From Flavobacteriales bacterium (GTDB lineage Bacteria > Bacteroidota > Bacteroidia > Flavobacteriales_F > PHOS-HE28), in NCBI GenBank assembly GCA_017987895.1, contig JAGNSU010000007.1, forward strand, positions 25,237 through 89,236: 64,000 bases of DNA, in the 5' to 3' direction. Positions 17,831 to 27,476 of the stretch are shown here, one piece after another. Made by a program: the position numbers and the translations under genes. The notes beneath the pieces are model-generated. The model searched no databases, had not been told where the DNA came from, and saw nothing but the letters and a program-made list of their open reading frames with translations. Each line of letters starts with the position of its first letter. Position 1 is the stretch's first letter.

Positions 17831-19555
17831 CTACGGCAATTGGTCCGTCTTCGTGGCGGTAGGCACCGACCCTCCGATGGTCTGTAGGATCAGGTCACGA
17901 TCATTGGCGCCACCCGCGTACTTGGTCGTCCCGTCCAAATTGAGGTCCTCGAGGCGATAGCCGCTCGCGGTCGCGGTGGGTACACTGCCCCCGATCGCTG
18001 TGAGGATCGGATCGCGATCGTTGTTGGACCCCGCGTACTTCACCAGGAGGTCGCGCTTCGCATTGCCCGGCCAGAGCGTGGTGCGGGCACCGTTCACCTT
18101 GCGCGCGTTGGTGCCGAAGGTGTTGGTGCTGGCCAGTGTGAGATCGATGAGCCCCGAAGTGGCCGAGATCGGAACCGAGAGAAGTGTCATACAACTGAGA
18201 TGATTGCGGTGCCGGATCGACACGAAGTAGTTGTCCGCGCCCATGGTGAACGGCACATTGCTCACACCGTCCACATCCACCACATCGCCGTCGCGCTGGA
18301 TCAAGGCGCTCCGTGTTCGCACCACGTTGGCGCTGTTGTTCTTGTCGCGCAACTCCACCACCACCCAATCCACTATGGCGTTGTTACCCGTAACGGCCAG
18401 CACTGCGGGAGCGACCGTCTCCCCACCACCGCCCACATGGGGATAGGATAGTCCCGTATATGGTTCTGTCGGTGGGATAATGCCCAAGTTCCGCAGGCCA
18501 TCGTTCATCAATTGGGTGCCGCTCACGTACGGTCCGTCGAGGAAAGCCTTCATCGCGACGCGCACGACCGCGTTGCTGTTGATGCTGAACGGGACCGCGA
18601 CCGGCGAATAGAACGCGGATGGAGTGCTCACGCGGATCTTGTACCCTGCACCCGGTGTGGTGTTGCCCGGCAAGGTGCAGGCAATGGTGCCGGTGGCCGA
18701 AGTACTTGCGATGAAGCCCAAGGTGGTCGCGTTCGTGAAACTGCCATTGGGTCCGCTCAGCTGAACGGTGAACAAGGTGCTGCTGGTCGGCAGCCCACCC
18801 GTCGCGTAGTTCACATTGAAGACCACCGGATCCGTGCCGTTCACCGTGGCCGAGGGGATGCTCGGGCTGGCGGTCACGTTGTAGATGAGGGCGATGTCAT
18901 CGTACCACGACTGGCTGTTCAGCACGGTGACGAGACTGTCGCCGCTGGTGAGCACCATGAGTATGTAGGCCGGCGTGGTGGCATTGAAATAAGTGAAGGG
19001 CACCGAGAAGCGCGTCCAGCTGCTCACCGTGGCCTCGGGAGCGATCCAGCGCGCACGGGCGTTCCAATTCGGCGTGGTGCCGTTCGCGGGAAGACTGCCC
19101 GCACCGGTGTGCAGAATGGCTTCCACCTTGCCGTTATCGTTGCCCTGGGGCGTCGCCTTGAACCAACCCACGAGGCTGTCCGGTTTGCTGGTGAGCGCAT
19201 GGTTCCAGTCGGTGTTGCCCGCATCAGTGAACACGCTGCCATCCGAAGGCGTGAAGGTGGCATGCACCCTTCCACAGGTCAGGGTCCCGTTGGCCACTAC
19301 GCCCGGCGCTTGTTGGGAACGAACGTTCACCGAATACGTACCGGTATGGAAGTCGGTGCTCCGGAAACAGACTTGGGGAGCAACGCTGTTGATCAGCGAC
19401 CCCCCGTCGGAGGTTTTGATCGAACTCCATTCGGTAGGTTCTTCGGTACCGGTGCCCAGGTTCTGCCAATTCTCGAAGCTGGGATTGTTCAACTGGGGCT
19501 GCGCGAACGCCGTGAACGGAGCAAAGGCGAGCAGCGGAAGGAAGGTGCGAAGCAT
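17831..19555 (-). CDS. secreted protein with PCMD-like domain and QLP-type C-terminal module
   Basis: A 574-residue exported protein. The signal peptide MLRTFLPLLAFAPFTAFA is followed by QPQ. Residues about 20-225 resemble the PCMD (putative carbohydrate metabolism) domain: NNPSFENWQNLG, EPTEWSSIKTSD, GTYSVNVRSQ, LVGWFKATPQGNDNGKV and the closing WYDDIALIYN. A short immunoglobulin-like segment follows, then the shared module of about 240 residues (TEPYTGLSY, VDWVVVELRDK, SIRHRNHLSCMT, VKYAGSNNDRD, TKYAGGANDRD, end DQLP). ATG 19555 was chosen because it gives a clean signal peptide. It is not joined to the main array and its stop is TAG. Surface carbohydrate binding is a guess from the PCMD likeness. 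Confidence 0.82.
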   Translation of the reverse strand: MLRTFLPLLAFAPFTAFAQPQLNNPSFENWQNLGTGTEEPTEWSSIKTSDGGSLINSVAPQVCFRSTDFHTGTYSVNVRSQQAPGVVANGTLTCGRVHATFTPSDGSVFTDAGNTDWNHALTSKPDSLVGWFKATPQGNDNGKVEAILHTGAGSLPANGTTPNWNARARWIAPEATVSSWTRFSVPFTYFNATTPAYILMVLTSGDSLVTVLNSQSWYDDIALIYNVTASPSIPSATVNGTDPVVFNVNYATGGLPTSSTLFTVQLSGPNGSFTNATTLGFIASTSATGTIACTLPGNTTPGAGYKIRVSTPSAFYSPVAVPFSINSNAVVRVAMKAFLDGPYVSGTQLMNDGLRNLGIIPPTEPYTGLSYPHVGGGGETVAPAVLAVTGNNAIVDWVVVELRDKNNSANVVRTRSALIQRDGDVVDVDGVSNVPFTMGADNYFVSIRHRNHLSCMTLLSVPISATSGLIDLTLASTNTFGTNARKVNGARTTLWPGNAKRDLLVKYAGSNNDRDPILTAIGGSVPTATASGYRLEDLNLDGTTKYAGGANDRDLILQTIGGSVPTATKTDQLP

Positions 19556-19632
19556 GAGCGGAGGATAAAGAGCGGCCAAACCTAGCCGCCTTGACGCCAA
19601 GCACCAAACGGCCCGACCCAAGTACCCTCTCC

Positions 19633-19640
19633 TACCTTCG
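19633..19640 (+). promoter_or_regulatory. candidate -7 box (TACCTTCG)
   Basis: TACCTTCG ends 4 bp before the ATG at 19645, the same spacing as at 8994-9006, which would give a very short leader. No -33 TTG at the expected distance. Confidence 0.3.
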
Positions 19641-19644
19641 GCGC

Positions 19645-20250
19645 ATGCGTTGCCACCTGCTCGCCCTGGCCCTGCTCATCACGCTCGCCTCCGCCGCCCA
19701 GACCGCCCACCTACTACGCGCTCTGGATTTTTTCTTCCTACCCGATACAGTGGTGATGCTTGCTGGCGACAGCGTGAAGTTCCAGACCCAAGGCCCGCAT
19801 AACATCATGCAGGTCGATCAGGCCTCGTGGCTCGCGAACCAACCCATCGGCAACGGCGGTTTCCACACGGTTATCGGCGTGGACAGCACCTTCGCCATCG
19901 ATACTGCGGGCACTTACTATTTCGTGTGCGAGCCGCACGGGTTCATGGGGATGAAAGGAGTGCTCTTGGTGGCACCGAACGGGCCCACTGCCATCGAACC
20001 GATCGAGGCGGCCGAGATACAGGTTTTCCCCAACCCCACCGACGACATGTTCCACATCTCCTTGCCGTTCGATCCGGTGGACAAAGTGGAGGTGAGCATC
20101 ACCGATGCGCTCGGCCGCATCCACGCGATGATGTTCACCCGGCAAGGCAACCTGCTCTCCTGCGCTGCCGGCCTGCTCCCGCGCGGAGCCGCGATCGTGC
20201 ATGTACGATCCGGGTCGCGATCGTTGCGCGCGACCGTGATCCTGAAGTGA
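19645..20250 (+). CDS. secreted cupredoxin (plastocyanin-like) protein with T9SS sorting domain
   Basis: A 201-residue protein. The signal peptide (MRCHLLALALLITLASAA, then Q) is followed by a blue-copper domain with all four type 1 copper ligands: His52 (GPHNIM), Cys95, His98 and Met103 in CEPHGFMGM. Residues about 130-201 are a T9SS type A sorting domain (VFPNPTDDMFHISL, ITDALGRIHAM, LRATVILK). A T9SS-exported cupredoxin would act as an electron carrier or copper binder at the cell surface. The start at 19645 is supported by the promoter-like box 4 bp upstream. It is convergent with the next gene (5 bp between stops). Confidence 0.85.
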   Translation: MRCHLLALALLITLASAAQTAHLLRALDFFFLPDTVVMLAGDSVKFQTQGPHNIMQVDQASWLANQPIGNGGFHTVIGVDSTFAIDTAGTYYFVCEPHGFMGMKGVLLVAPNGPTAIEPIEAAEIQVFPNPTDDMFHISLPFDPVDKVEVSITDALGRIHAMMFTRQGNLLSCAAGLLPRGAAIVHVRSGSRSLRATVILK

Positions 20251-20255
20251 TCATG

Positions 20256-21626
20256 CTACGGCACTCGGTCCTCGTCGTGCAAGTTGTTCAATATCGCCTG
20301 CGACATTTCCCAGTTCAAGCGTGAGACCTTGATGGCACCACGCTTGTCAGCCTTCAGTAAGAAGACCTGGTGGGCCAGTTCGTTCGCGTTCACTGGCACA
20401 TCCACCGGGGCCATGTTGCCGACTTGGGCTTTAACGATGAGGTCTTCGTGGCGCGGCTCCAAGAGCATGGTGTGGTACTGTCCCTTCGCCATATGAACGG
20501 AACCCTCCCGACCGGGGACTTGCAGACGGATGGGTGCCTCCTGCCTTCCATTCCTGCTATGCACGAAAAACACTTCCGCGCGTCGCACATCGTCGGTGGG
20601 GACCGGAACCTCGGACCAACGCTCCGGATCGCCTACGAGACGGCCGGTAAGCAGTTCCACGCGCACCGGCACGCTGCGTTCCCGGAGCGAGGCCGCAGCA
20701 CCGAACGCACCACCCAGCGCACCGAACATCACAGCCCCCATGACGGCCATTTCCGGATCCACCTCCGAGAACCGCACACGTGTCCGTAGCGCGGCAGCAT
20801 CCCTTGAAAGCTCCAGGAACTGCCCATCCACGTTCACATACCGTCGTACACCATCACTGCAACCCCAAAGCGCCTTGCGCAGTTCGCTGGCGGTGTCCCC
20901 CTTCATGCGCATGGAACGGGGCATTTCCACCGGATCACGCCTTTCCAGCACGAAGGGCGTGATCGAATCGGGGCTGTTGCGCAATGCGTCCATGTAGGTG
21001 TGGTACAGACCGCGCCGTGGGATCGCCGCCAGCGCAGCGAGCAACGCGGATCCTTCCGGAACAACTTGCAAACCGGTCGGGCCCATCACCACGCTCTCCA
21101 GGCGCTCTGCATCACGAGCGGCCACGTAGCCGGCCAGGCATTCGGTAAACGCGCTCGCCAGCGTCCGGTCGTGCGCACCGGTAACACCCACACCGCGCCA
21201 GAGCGCATTGGTGCCATGGGCGTAAACGCGCACCCACGTGGCCGGTCCTTCACGCCGCAGCACTTCCAGGTGCAAGGCACAGGAGGCCCGGCCCGTCCCT
21301 TTGACGGTATGCTCGCTGAGGTGCAGCATATTCACTTTGATCACCAGTCCTGGACCACCCTCCGCTGGTTCACCACCGCTCAGGAAGTTGTGCAATATGC
21401 GGTCCGTAGGCCCGCTGAGATAGGCAGGGACCGGTTGCTCTGGAACGCCCTTATACACCGTCCCGATCGGCGCGAGCGGATCGAACGCGAGCACCACGCT
21501 GTCGATCGGTTCATGCAGCCCCAGCACCGCGAACGTGCCCGTACCCAGCTCGATGACATGCTGCGCACGTGGCATGAAGGCGAGCAGCCACGACCATACG
21601 AAAACCCCGAGGCGACGTCCGTTCAT
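20256..21626 (-). CDS. uncharacterised secreted or envelope protein
   Basis: A 456-residue protein with a signal peptide (MNGRRLGVFVWSWLLAFMPRA, then Q). I recognise no domain. Residues about 70-180 are mixed (HLEVLRREGPATWVRVYAHG, LASAFTECLAGYVAARDAE). A short small-residue hydrophobic segment lies at about residues 305-325 (MGAVMFGALGGAFGAAASL) and could be a membrane helix or glycine-zipper-like hairpin. The C-terminal part contains MAKGQYHTMLLEPRHEDLIV. There is no T9SS sorting domain and no QLP module. ATG 21626 is preferred to a GTG one codon upstream. It lies just downstream of the tandem array on the same strand (32 bp after it) and may be its last co-transcribed gene. Confidence 0.6.
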   Translation of the reverse strand: MNGRRLGVFVWSWLLAFMPRAQHVIELGTGTFAVLGLHEPIDSVVLAFDPLAPIGTVYKGVPEQPVPAYLSGPTDRILHNFLSGGEPAEGGPGLVIKVNMLHLSEHTVKGTGRASCALHLEVLRREGPATWVRVYAHGTNALWRGVGVTGAHDRTLASAFTECLAGYVAARDAERLESVVMGPTGLQVVPEGSALLAALAAIPRRGLYHTYMDALRNSPDSITPFVLERRDPVEMPRSMRMKGDTASELRKALWGCSDGVRRYVNVDGQFLELSRDAAALRTRVRFSEVDPEMAVMGAVMFGALGGAFGAAASLRERSVPVRVELLTGRLVGDPERWSEVPVPTDDVRRAEVFFVHSRNGRQEAPIRLQVPGREGSVHMAKGQYHTMLLEPRHEDLIVKAQVGNMAPVDVPVNANELAHQVFLLKADKRGAIKVSRLNWEMSQAILNNLHDEDRVP

Positions 21627-21658
21627 CACCTGACCAAGGTAAAAGCCGTTGGCTCAGC

Positions 21659-24637
21659 TCATGGCAGCTGTGCCACCCGAGTCGCCGTGGGCACCGAGCC
21701 ACCGATAGTTTGTAGGATGATATCGCGGTCGTTCGCGCTGCCAGCATATTTCACGGTGCCATCCATATTGAGGTCCGCTCCGTTGTACAGGTTGCTCACG
21801 GTGCTCGTCGGGGTGGTGCCACCGATGAGCGTGAGGATGGGATCGCGATCGTTCGCGCTGCCAGCATACTTCACCGTGCCATTGAAGTTCGTATCGCCGG
21901 GCCAGAGCGTCATGGTACCGTTCACGTTCTTCTGTGCGTTGGTGCCGTATGTCGGGGTGGCAGGGTTCGTGAAGTTGATCGACGTTGGCGAGGATGAAAG
22001 CGTGATCGGCGCTGCCGTCATGATACCCAGGTGGTTGCGATGGCGGATCGCGATGTAATACGCTCCCGGCGGCTTGGTGAACGAAATGGAAGAGGTGCCG
22101 CTCATGCCCACAACACCGCCATCACGCCGGAGCAAGGCGCTCTTGGACATCCAGACCTCATTGGCCGTGGTGCGCACCTCGGCGATCACCCAATCCACGA
22201 TCGCACCTTGTCCTGTGATGTTCAGAGCACCGGCTTGCGCCGTTTCGCCACCGCCGCCACCGCGATGCTGATAACCCAGCGCCGTGAAAGGCTCCGTGGC
22301 AGGGACCAGAGAAGCGGCACGCAGATCGTCCTTCATTGGGGGCGTTCCGACAGCGTATGGCCCGTTCAGGATCGCGGACATGAATAGGGTCGTAGTAACG
22401 GTCGCATCGTTCCGGATCCTCGCGATCCGGTTCCTACCGGTCCCGTTCACCGCAGTGAACCAGCCGCCCACGATGATGCCACCATCATGCTGCACCGCGA
22501 GACACTTGACCTGCTCGTTCGCACCCGATCCAACATTGAAGGTGGCGTCGTACCCACCCGTTGCGTTCAACCGTGCGATACGCGGCGAACCCGCTAAACC
22601 CACCTGATAGAAGATACCCACGATCAGAAGCTTGCCGTCCGGTAACAGCGCTATGTCCAAAATATCCTGGCTGGGGCCGGAACCTGTATTGTATCCGGCC
22701 TCAAGTGTTCCGGTGGAATTCAACCGCGCCACGCGGTCCTTGGACGTGCCGTTCACATGGGTGAACAAACCGGCGATGATCACCTTCCCATCGGCTTGAA
22801 GGGCAAGTTCCTTCACCATGTCGTTCGCACCGGTGCCTGGGTCGAAGGTGACATCCAGTGAACCGTCCGCGTTCAGCCGTGCGATGCGGTTCCGCCCTGT
22901 CCCGTTGAAGCTGGTAAAGGCACCGCCGATCAAGATCTTCCCATCGGGTTGTAACGCCAATGCTTCAATACTTGCATCCGCACCCGTGCCGATGGCGAAC
23001 GACCCATCCAGGGACCCATCCGGGAGCAAACGGGCGATGCCGTTGACCAACGCGCCGTTCGTAGTGCTGAAGTACCCGACCACCAGGATCTTTCCATCCG
23101 GAAGCAGGACCATTTCACGGGCGCCAGCACCGCCGATACCCGGCGAAAAGGAGGGGTCGAGCGTTCCATCCGCGTTGAGCCGGGCCACGCAGACCTTGGA
23201 TACGCCTGCCACCGTAATGAAACCGCCACCGATGAGGACCTTCCCATCGGGCTGGTCGGCGCTGCAGTTCACCACATCGTTCGGCCCGGATCCGGGATCG
23301 AACGATGTATCGAGCGTGCCGTCGTTGTTCAGCTGTGCCAGCCTGCTGCGGAGGGCGCCATTGAACAGCCGGAAACGCCCCCCCACCAGGATCTGTCCGT
23401 TGGACCTTACCCGTACGTGTTCCACAAACGGGCCGGGCTCGCCCCCAGCACCTGTTCCCGCGTTGAACGTGATGTCGTACGCACCATCGGGGAACAGCCG
23501 GGCAAGGCTGTACCGCGGTAGTGCGTTGTAGGTGTCAAAATTCCCGGCGATCAGCAAATTGCCATCCGTCAACGTGGCTATGGCATAGATCTCCTGATCG
23601 CTGCCTGAACCTATTTGCAGGGAGGGGTCGAGGCTTCCGTCGCTGTTCAATCGTGCCAGGTTCTTGCGCGCGGTGCCATTGTACGTCGTGAAAAAACCGC
23701 CGATGAGGATCTTTCCATCCGGCCGGACAAGGATGGTGTACACGCCGTAGGTAGGACCGCTTCCCGGCAAAAAGGTGGGGTCCAATGTGCCATCGTTGTT
23801 GATGCGGGCGATCCGGTTGCGCGTGGTGCCGTTATAGCTCGTGAAGTTCCCCGCGATCAGCACCTTCCCATCATCTTGTAAGGCCAACGCAGTGATCGCC
23901 GCGGAAGTTCCCGTGCCTGGGTTGAACGCGGCGTCCAATGTGCCGTCGGTGTTCAAGCGCGCGATGCGGTTGCGGGCGATGCCGTTATATTGAGTGAAAT
24001 CGCCTGTGATCACGATCTTCCCGTCGGGCTGCCGCACCATAGCCGCCACCAGGCCGTTGGCACCAACAACGGTATTGAAGCCGGCGTCCAATGTGCCGTC
24101 GTTGTTCAGCCTGGCGATATAGCCGACGGGAGCGCCGTTGTATTGGGTCAGATAACCCGATATGAGGATCTTCCCATCCGGTTGCAGAAGAACGTCCGTG
24201 ACGGTGGCATTGGCCCCCGACCCCGGATCGAAACTGGGATCATTGCTTCCATCCGCGAGCGCTCTCGCCATTCGCGTCCTTGCAGCTCCATTGTATATGG
24301 TGAACCACCCTCCCATCAGGATACGACCGTCGGGCTGTACTTCCATGGCGAGCACATCACCGTTGGTGGTTAAGCCTGCCGTGAAGGTGTTATCCACCGA
24401 TCCACCGCTATTGACCCTGGCGATATGCCGCGACTGCCATCCGTTGTACCGGAAGAACGCTCCCCCGATCAGGATCTTCCCGTCGCTCTGCAGGGCCATG
24501 CTGCTCACTTGGCTGTCCGCTCCATCCCCGTTCCCGAAACCTGGGTCCGTGGGGTTGAAGGTCATATCAACGGATCCAGGTTGCGCCTGGAGGGCGGCCA
24601 CACACAGAAGCCCGACGGACAGAGAGACGCTCTTCAT
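21659..24637 (-). CDS. 14-repeat delta-60 propeller protein with QLP-type C-terminal module
   Basis: A 992-residue secreted protein. The signal peptide MKSVSLSVGLLCVAALQA is followed by QPGSVDMTF, the half-repeat that can complete the last propeller blade. Fourteen delta-60 repeats follow (residues about 40-745; typical unit QPDGKILIGGAFTSFNGTG then RNRIARLNADGSLDVTFDPG). The shared module comes next (ILNGPYAVGTPPMKDDLR, VDWVIAEVR, AIRHRNHLGIMT, GDTNFNGTVKYAGSANDRD, DLNMDGTVKYAGSANDRD, end QLP). The start ATG overlaps the stop of the upstream gene. It is the last gene of the array. The module is closest to that of the 27473 gene (both have QKNVNGTM). Function is unknown; probably a surface adhesin or binding protein. 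Confidence 0.88.
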   Translation of the reverse strand: MKSVSLSVGLLCVAALQAQPGSVDMTFNPTDPGFGNGDGADSQVSSMALQSDGKILIGGAFFRYNGWQSRHIARVNSGGSVDNTFTAGLTTNGDVLAMEVQPDGRILMGGWFTIYNGAARTRMARALADGSNDPSFDPGSGANATVTDVLLQPDGKILISGYLTQYNGAPVGYIARLNNDGTLDAGFNTVVGANGLVAAMVRQPDGKIVITGDFTQYNGIARNRIARLNTDGTLDAAFNPGTGTSAAITALALQDDGKVLIAGNFTSYNGTTRNRIARINNDGTLDPTFLPGSGPTYGVYTILVRPDGKILIGGFFTTYNGTARKNLARLNSDGSLDPSLQIGSGSDQEIYAIATLTDGNLLIAGNFDTYNALPRYSLARLFPDGAYDITFNAGTGAGGEPGPFVEHVRVRSNGQILVGGRFRLFNGALRSRLAQLNNDGTLDTSFDPGSGPNDVVNCSADQPDGKVLIGGGFITVAGVSKVCVARLNADGTLDPSFSPGIGGAGAREMVLLPDGKILVVGYFSTTNGALVNGIARLLPDGSLDGSFAIGTGADASIEALALQPDGKILIGGAFTSFNGTGRNRIARLNADGSLDVTFDPGTGANDMVKELALQADGKVIIAGLFTHVNGTSKDRVARLNSTGTLEAGYNTGSGPSQDILDIALLPDGKLLIVGIFYQVGLAGSPRIARLNATGGYDATFNVGSGANEQVKCLAVQHDGGIIVGGWFTAVNGTGRNRIARIRNDATVTTTLFMSAILNGPYAVGTPPMKDDLRAASLVPATEPFTALGYQHRGGGGGETAQAGALNITGQGAIVDWVIAEVRTTANEVWMSKSALLRRDGGVVGMSGTSSISFTKPPGAYYIAIRHRNHLGIMTAAPITLSSSPTSINFTNPATPTYGTNAQKNVNGTMTLWPGDTNFNGTVKYAGSANDRDPILTLIGGTTPTSTVSNLYNGADLNMDGTVKYAGSANDRDIILQTIGGSVPTATRVAQLP

Positions 24638-26055
24638 GGCAATTGCTGTGTTCGCGTTGCGGTGGGCACCGAGCCCCCGATCGTTTGCAGGATGATATCG
24701 CGATCGTTCGCGCTGCCAGCGTACTTCACGGTGCCGTCGAGGTTGAGGTCGGCTCCATTGTACACATTGGCCACCGTATTGGTCGGCGTAGTGCCACCGA
24801 TCAATGTGAGGATCGGATCGCGGTCGTTCGAGCCGCCTGCGTACTTCACCGTACCATCGAAGGTCACGTCGCCAGGCCACAAGCATCTGGTACTCCCTAC
24901 TATGGAGATCGGTGATGTCCCATACAGTGCGTTCGCTATTCGAAGGTTCACCGTGACCAGGTCGGTAAATTGCAGGGAATAGTCCGTGCCGGTCATGACC
25001 GCAAGATGGTTGCGATGGCGCAAGGCCACCCGATAGTAGCCAGGGGCTATCGGCACGTTCAAGTAGTCGTCTCCATCCAGATCGATCAGGTCACCATCCC
25101 GTTGAATGAGGGCCGGCCGTGAATACAAGACCACATGTGGCGATGCGGTCGCGCGCAGTTCCACGATCACCCAGTCCACCACGGCGTCATTGCCGGTAAC
25201 TGTCAGAAGCGAAGCAGGAATGGTGGCACTGGCGGTGCTTCCCGCGTAGACGTATCCCAGTGCGGAGTACGGTTCCGTGGTGGGTACCAAATTCTGGCTC
25301 CGCAACCCATCGTTCATGATCGTCCCGCTCGGCAAGGCACCGCATAGCGCTGCCTTCATGCGGAAGTTCGATCCGCAATCGCCGGCATTGGGAAGGAAGA
25401 AAGTCGTCTGGTAGGTGGTCGGGCACCAACGCGTGCTCGAAGTGCTGCTGGGAAGTGTGATGCTCAGGTTGTACGAACCGGAGGGCAGTGCTGAAAAGTC
25501 CAACCGGTAGGGATTCGTGAGGAGCACCGTGTTCAGCTGGCCAGATGCGTACGCTCCGCCGTTCCTGCCGAGCGTGTAGGTGGCTTGCGTATCGCCGCTC
25601 ATTGCCCACCATGCGAGCGACATCTCACCGCCGGTCGGGGTGAACGTGACGGTGTACGTGCCGATGATACAGTCATTGCTGACGCTTCTGACCCCCGGCC
25701 AGAACGGGCCGACGGCGAACCCACCCACTGTACCCGAATTGCTGGCCGTGCATCCCAGCGCATCGGTCACCTGGATGATACCGTTGTGCGGGGGGTTCGC
25801 ACAAGCCATCACCGACGGGCAATTGGACCAGACGACCTTGTTGATGGACGCCGAACTACTTGTCCAAGGGACGCCCGGGAGCCCATTATAGGAAAGGGTA
25901 TACGGGGGAGTGCCCCCGTTGATGGTGGCTGACATCCACACTGATCCGTTGAAGCCATCACATCCGGGTGATTCGAAGGGTGGGGTGACGGTCATGCCGC
26001 ATTGGGCCAGCAAGAAGAAAGGAGCAAGACCGAACGGAAACAGTAACGCTCTCAT
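24634..26055 (-). CDS. secreted protein with SprB-like Cys-rich N-terminal region and QLP module
   Basis: A 473-residue protein. The signal peptide MRALLFPFGLAPFFLLA is followed by QC; the residue before Cys is Gln, so this is not a lipobox. Residues 18-235 contain many cysteines and the SprB-like phrase INGGTPPYTLSYNG, then VTDALGCTAS, typical of repeats in gliding-motility and other large T9SS surface proteins. Residues about 233-473 are the shared module (TEPYSALGYVYAG, VDWVIVELRAT, ALRHRNHLAVMT, VKYAGGSNDRD, VKYAGSANDRD, end TQQLP). It overlaps both neighbours by ATGA. Sister genes with the same layout are 26052-27476 and 29374-30789. Confidence 0.85.
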   Translation of the reverse strand: MRALLFPFGLAPFFLLAQCGMTVTPPFESPGCDGFNGSVWMSATINGGTPPYTLSYNGLPGVPWTSSSASINKVVWSNCPSVMACANPPHNGIIQVTDALGCTASNSGTVGGFAVGPFWPGVRSVSNDCIIGTYTVTFTPTGGEMSLAWWAMSGDTQATYTLGRNGGAYASGQLNTVLLTNPYRLDFSALPSGSYNLSITLPSSTSSTRWCPTTYQTTFFLPNAGDCGSNFRMKAALCGALPSGTIMNDGLRSQNLVPTTEPYSALGYVYAGSTASATIPASLLTVTGNDAVVDWVIVELRATASPHVVLYSRPALIQRDGDLIDLDGDDYLNVPIAPGYYRVALRHRNHLAVMTGTDYSLQFTDLVTVNLRIANALYGTSPISIVGSTRCLWPGDVTFDGTVKYAGGSNDRDPILTLIGGTTPTNTVANVYNGADLNLDGTVKYAGSANDRDIILQTIGGSVPTATRTQQLP

Positions 26056-27476
26056 GGTAACTGCTGTGTGCGTGTTGCCGTGGGTACTGTGCCACCTACG
26101 GTCTGCAGGATGACGTCGCGGTCGTTCGCGCTGCCGGCGTACTTCACAATGCCGTCCAGGTTGACGTCCGCACTGATGTACACGTTGTTCACTGAGTTGG
26201 TCGGCGTAGTGCCACCGATGAGCGTAAGGATGGGATCGCGGTCGTTCGCGCCGCCTGCATATTTCACCGTGCCATCGAAGGTCACATCACCTGGCCAAAG
26301 ACAGCGCGTCGATGAAATGAGGGTCTGGGCGTTCGTTCCGAAAGTGGTTGCCATGCTTCGAAAGTTCACCCGCACAGGAACGAACCCTAGGGCGAAGGCA
26401 CTGCCGGTCATCACGCCCAGATGGTTGCGATGGCGCAGTGCCACACGGTAGTTGCCAGCGGCAACTCCAGGGAAACCCACATAGGGATCCCCGTCCAGGT
26501 CCATCACTTCGCCATCGCGCGTTAGCAACGCTGGCCGCGATGCGATCACCGGATGCGGCGCCGTGACGCTGCGCAGCTCCACCGCGATCCAATCCACGAT
26601 GGCGCTCGCGCCGGTGACAGCGAGCAGCGCTGGATCCATACCAAGCCCCGTAGCCGTTCCAACGTAAGTGTAGCCGAGGGACGAATAGGGTTCCACCAAG
26701 GGAAATGCACCGGTCGTCCGCAAGGCATCCGACATCAGCGCTCCTTGAAAGGCCCCGGCAAGGGCAGTGGCGATGTCCACGTTCACGCCGACATCCGTGC
26801 CGCTGGGCACCTGCATGGAATAAGGATGCTGATCGGGCGAACACCACCAAGGAGCGTTGTTCGAGGCGCTGCCGGCAGTGAACTGCCATAGGTAGTTGCC
26901 CGCTGGCAAATGCCCGAAGACCAGCTTCGACGCACTGAACACGCTCGACATGACCCCTGTCTGATAAGGAACACCGTTCCTGCTCAAGCTGTAGAACAAC
27001 TGGTCGAACCATGGCGAACCTAAGGTCGGCATATAGGTCGGACAGACTCCTTGAGGAGGGTTCCCGAACCGAACCGTGACCGTATTGTCGGTTTCCACCA
27101 CCGTTTCCCAGGTCAAGCCGGAGAGTTCGAACACCGCCGCCGGAACACCCTGGCTGGCCAAGCCGCTCGAAACACAGCCCACCGCATCCTCCACCTCGTA
27201 TGGGTAGGGTGTGGAATGCGGCCACATGACCCCACATTGCTGCTGTAAGGAGATAAGCGTCCCGAAACTGGATGAACTCGTCGTACCGGTGCTTTGCAGG
27301 AACGGACCGTAGTGTACTGTATATGGCGGGGTCCCCCCGTTCATGAACACGCTGAACGACATGACCACCGTGTTCGATCCCAGGCAACCACCTTGGGTGT
27401 GGGCCGTGGTCGTCATTATGCACTGTCCAAGGAGCTGCAGGGGCAGCAGGGATGCGAGCAGCACGATGGTCTTCAT
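26052..27476 (-). CDS. secreted protein with SprB-like Cys-rich N-terminal region and QLP module
   Basis: A 474-residue protein. Signal peptide MKTIVLLASLLPLQLLG then QC. The N-terminal half has the SprB-like phrase MNGGTPPYTVHYGP, a YEVEDAVGCVSSG stretch and several cysteines that probably form disulfides. The shared module starts near residue 235 (ALAGAFQGALMSDALRT) and continues with VEPYSSLGYTYVG, VDWIAVELRSV, ALRHRNHLGVMT, GDVTFDGTVKYAGGANDRD and DVNLDGIVKYAGSANDRD, ending TQQLP. It overlaps both array neighbours by ATGA. The C-terminal DNA is close to that of the neighbouring genes while the N-terminal half is diverged, as expected for module conversion. Function unknown. Confidence 0.85.
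   Translation of the reverse strand: MKTIVLLASLLPLQLLGQCIMTTTAHTQGGCLGSNTVVMSFSVFMNGGTPPYTVHYGPFLQSTGTTSSSSFGTLISLQQQCGVMWPHSTPYPYEVEDAVGCVSSGLASQGVPAAVFELSGLTWETVVETDNTVTVRFGNPPQGVCPTYMPTLGSPWFDQLFYSLSRNGVPYQTGVMSSVFSASKLVFGHLPAGNYLWQFTAGSASNNAPWWCSPDQHPYSMQVPSGTDVGVNVDIATALAGAFQGALMSDALRTTGAFPLVEPYSSLGYTYVGTATGLGMDPALLAVTGASAIVDWIAVELRSVTAPHPVIASRPALLTRDGEVMDLDGDPYVGFPGVAAGNYRVALRHRNHLGVMTGSAFALGFVPVRVNFRSMATTFGTNAQTLISSTRCLWPGDVTFDGTVKYAGGANDRDPILTLIGGTTPTNSVNNVYISADVNLDGIVKYAGSANDRDVILQTVGGTVPTATRTQQLP

Noticed and set aside
21000..22058. 352-residue plus-strand open frame opposite the 20256 gene and the array end
   Set aside because: Covers two minus-strand genes and the gap between them; composition is that of reverse-frame translation.
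24634..26055. Lipoprotein assignment for the proteins with Cys near the signal peptide end (also 26052 and 29374 genes)
   Set aside because: The residue before Cys is Gln, which does not fit a lipobox; the Gln fits cleavage by signal peptidase I just before it.
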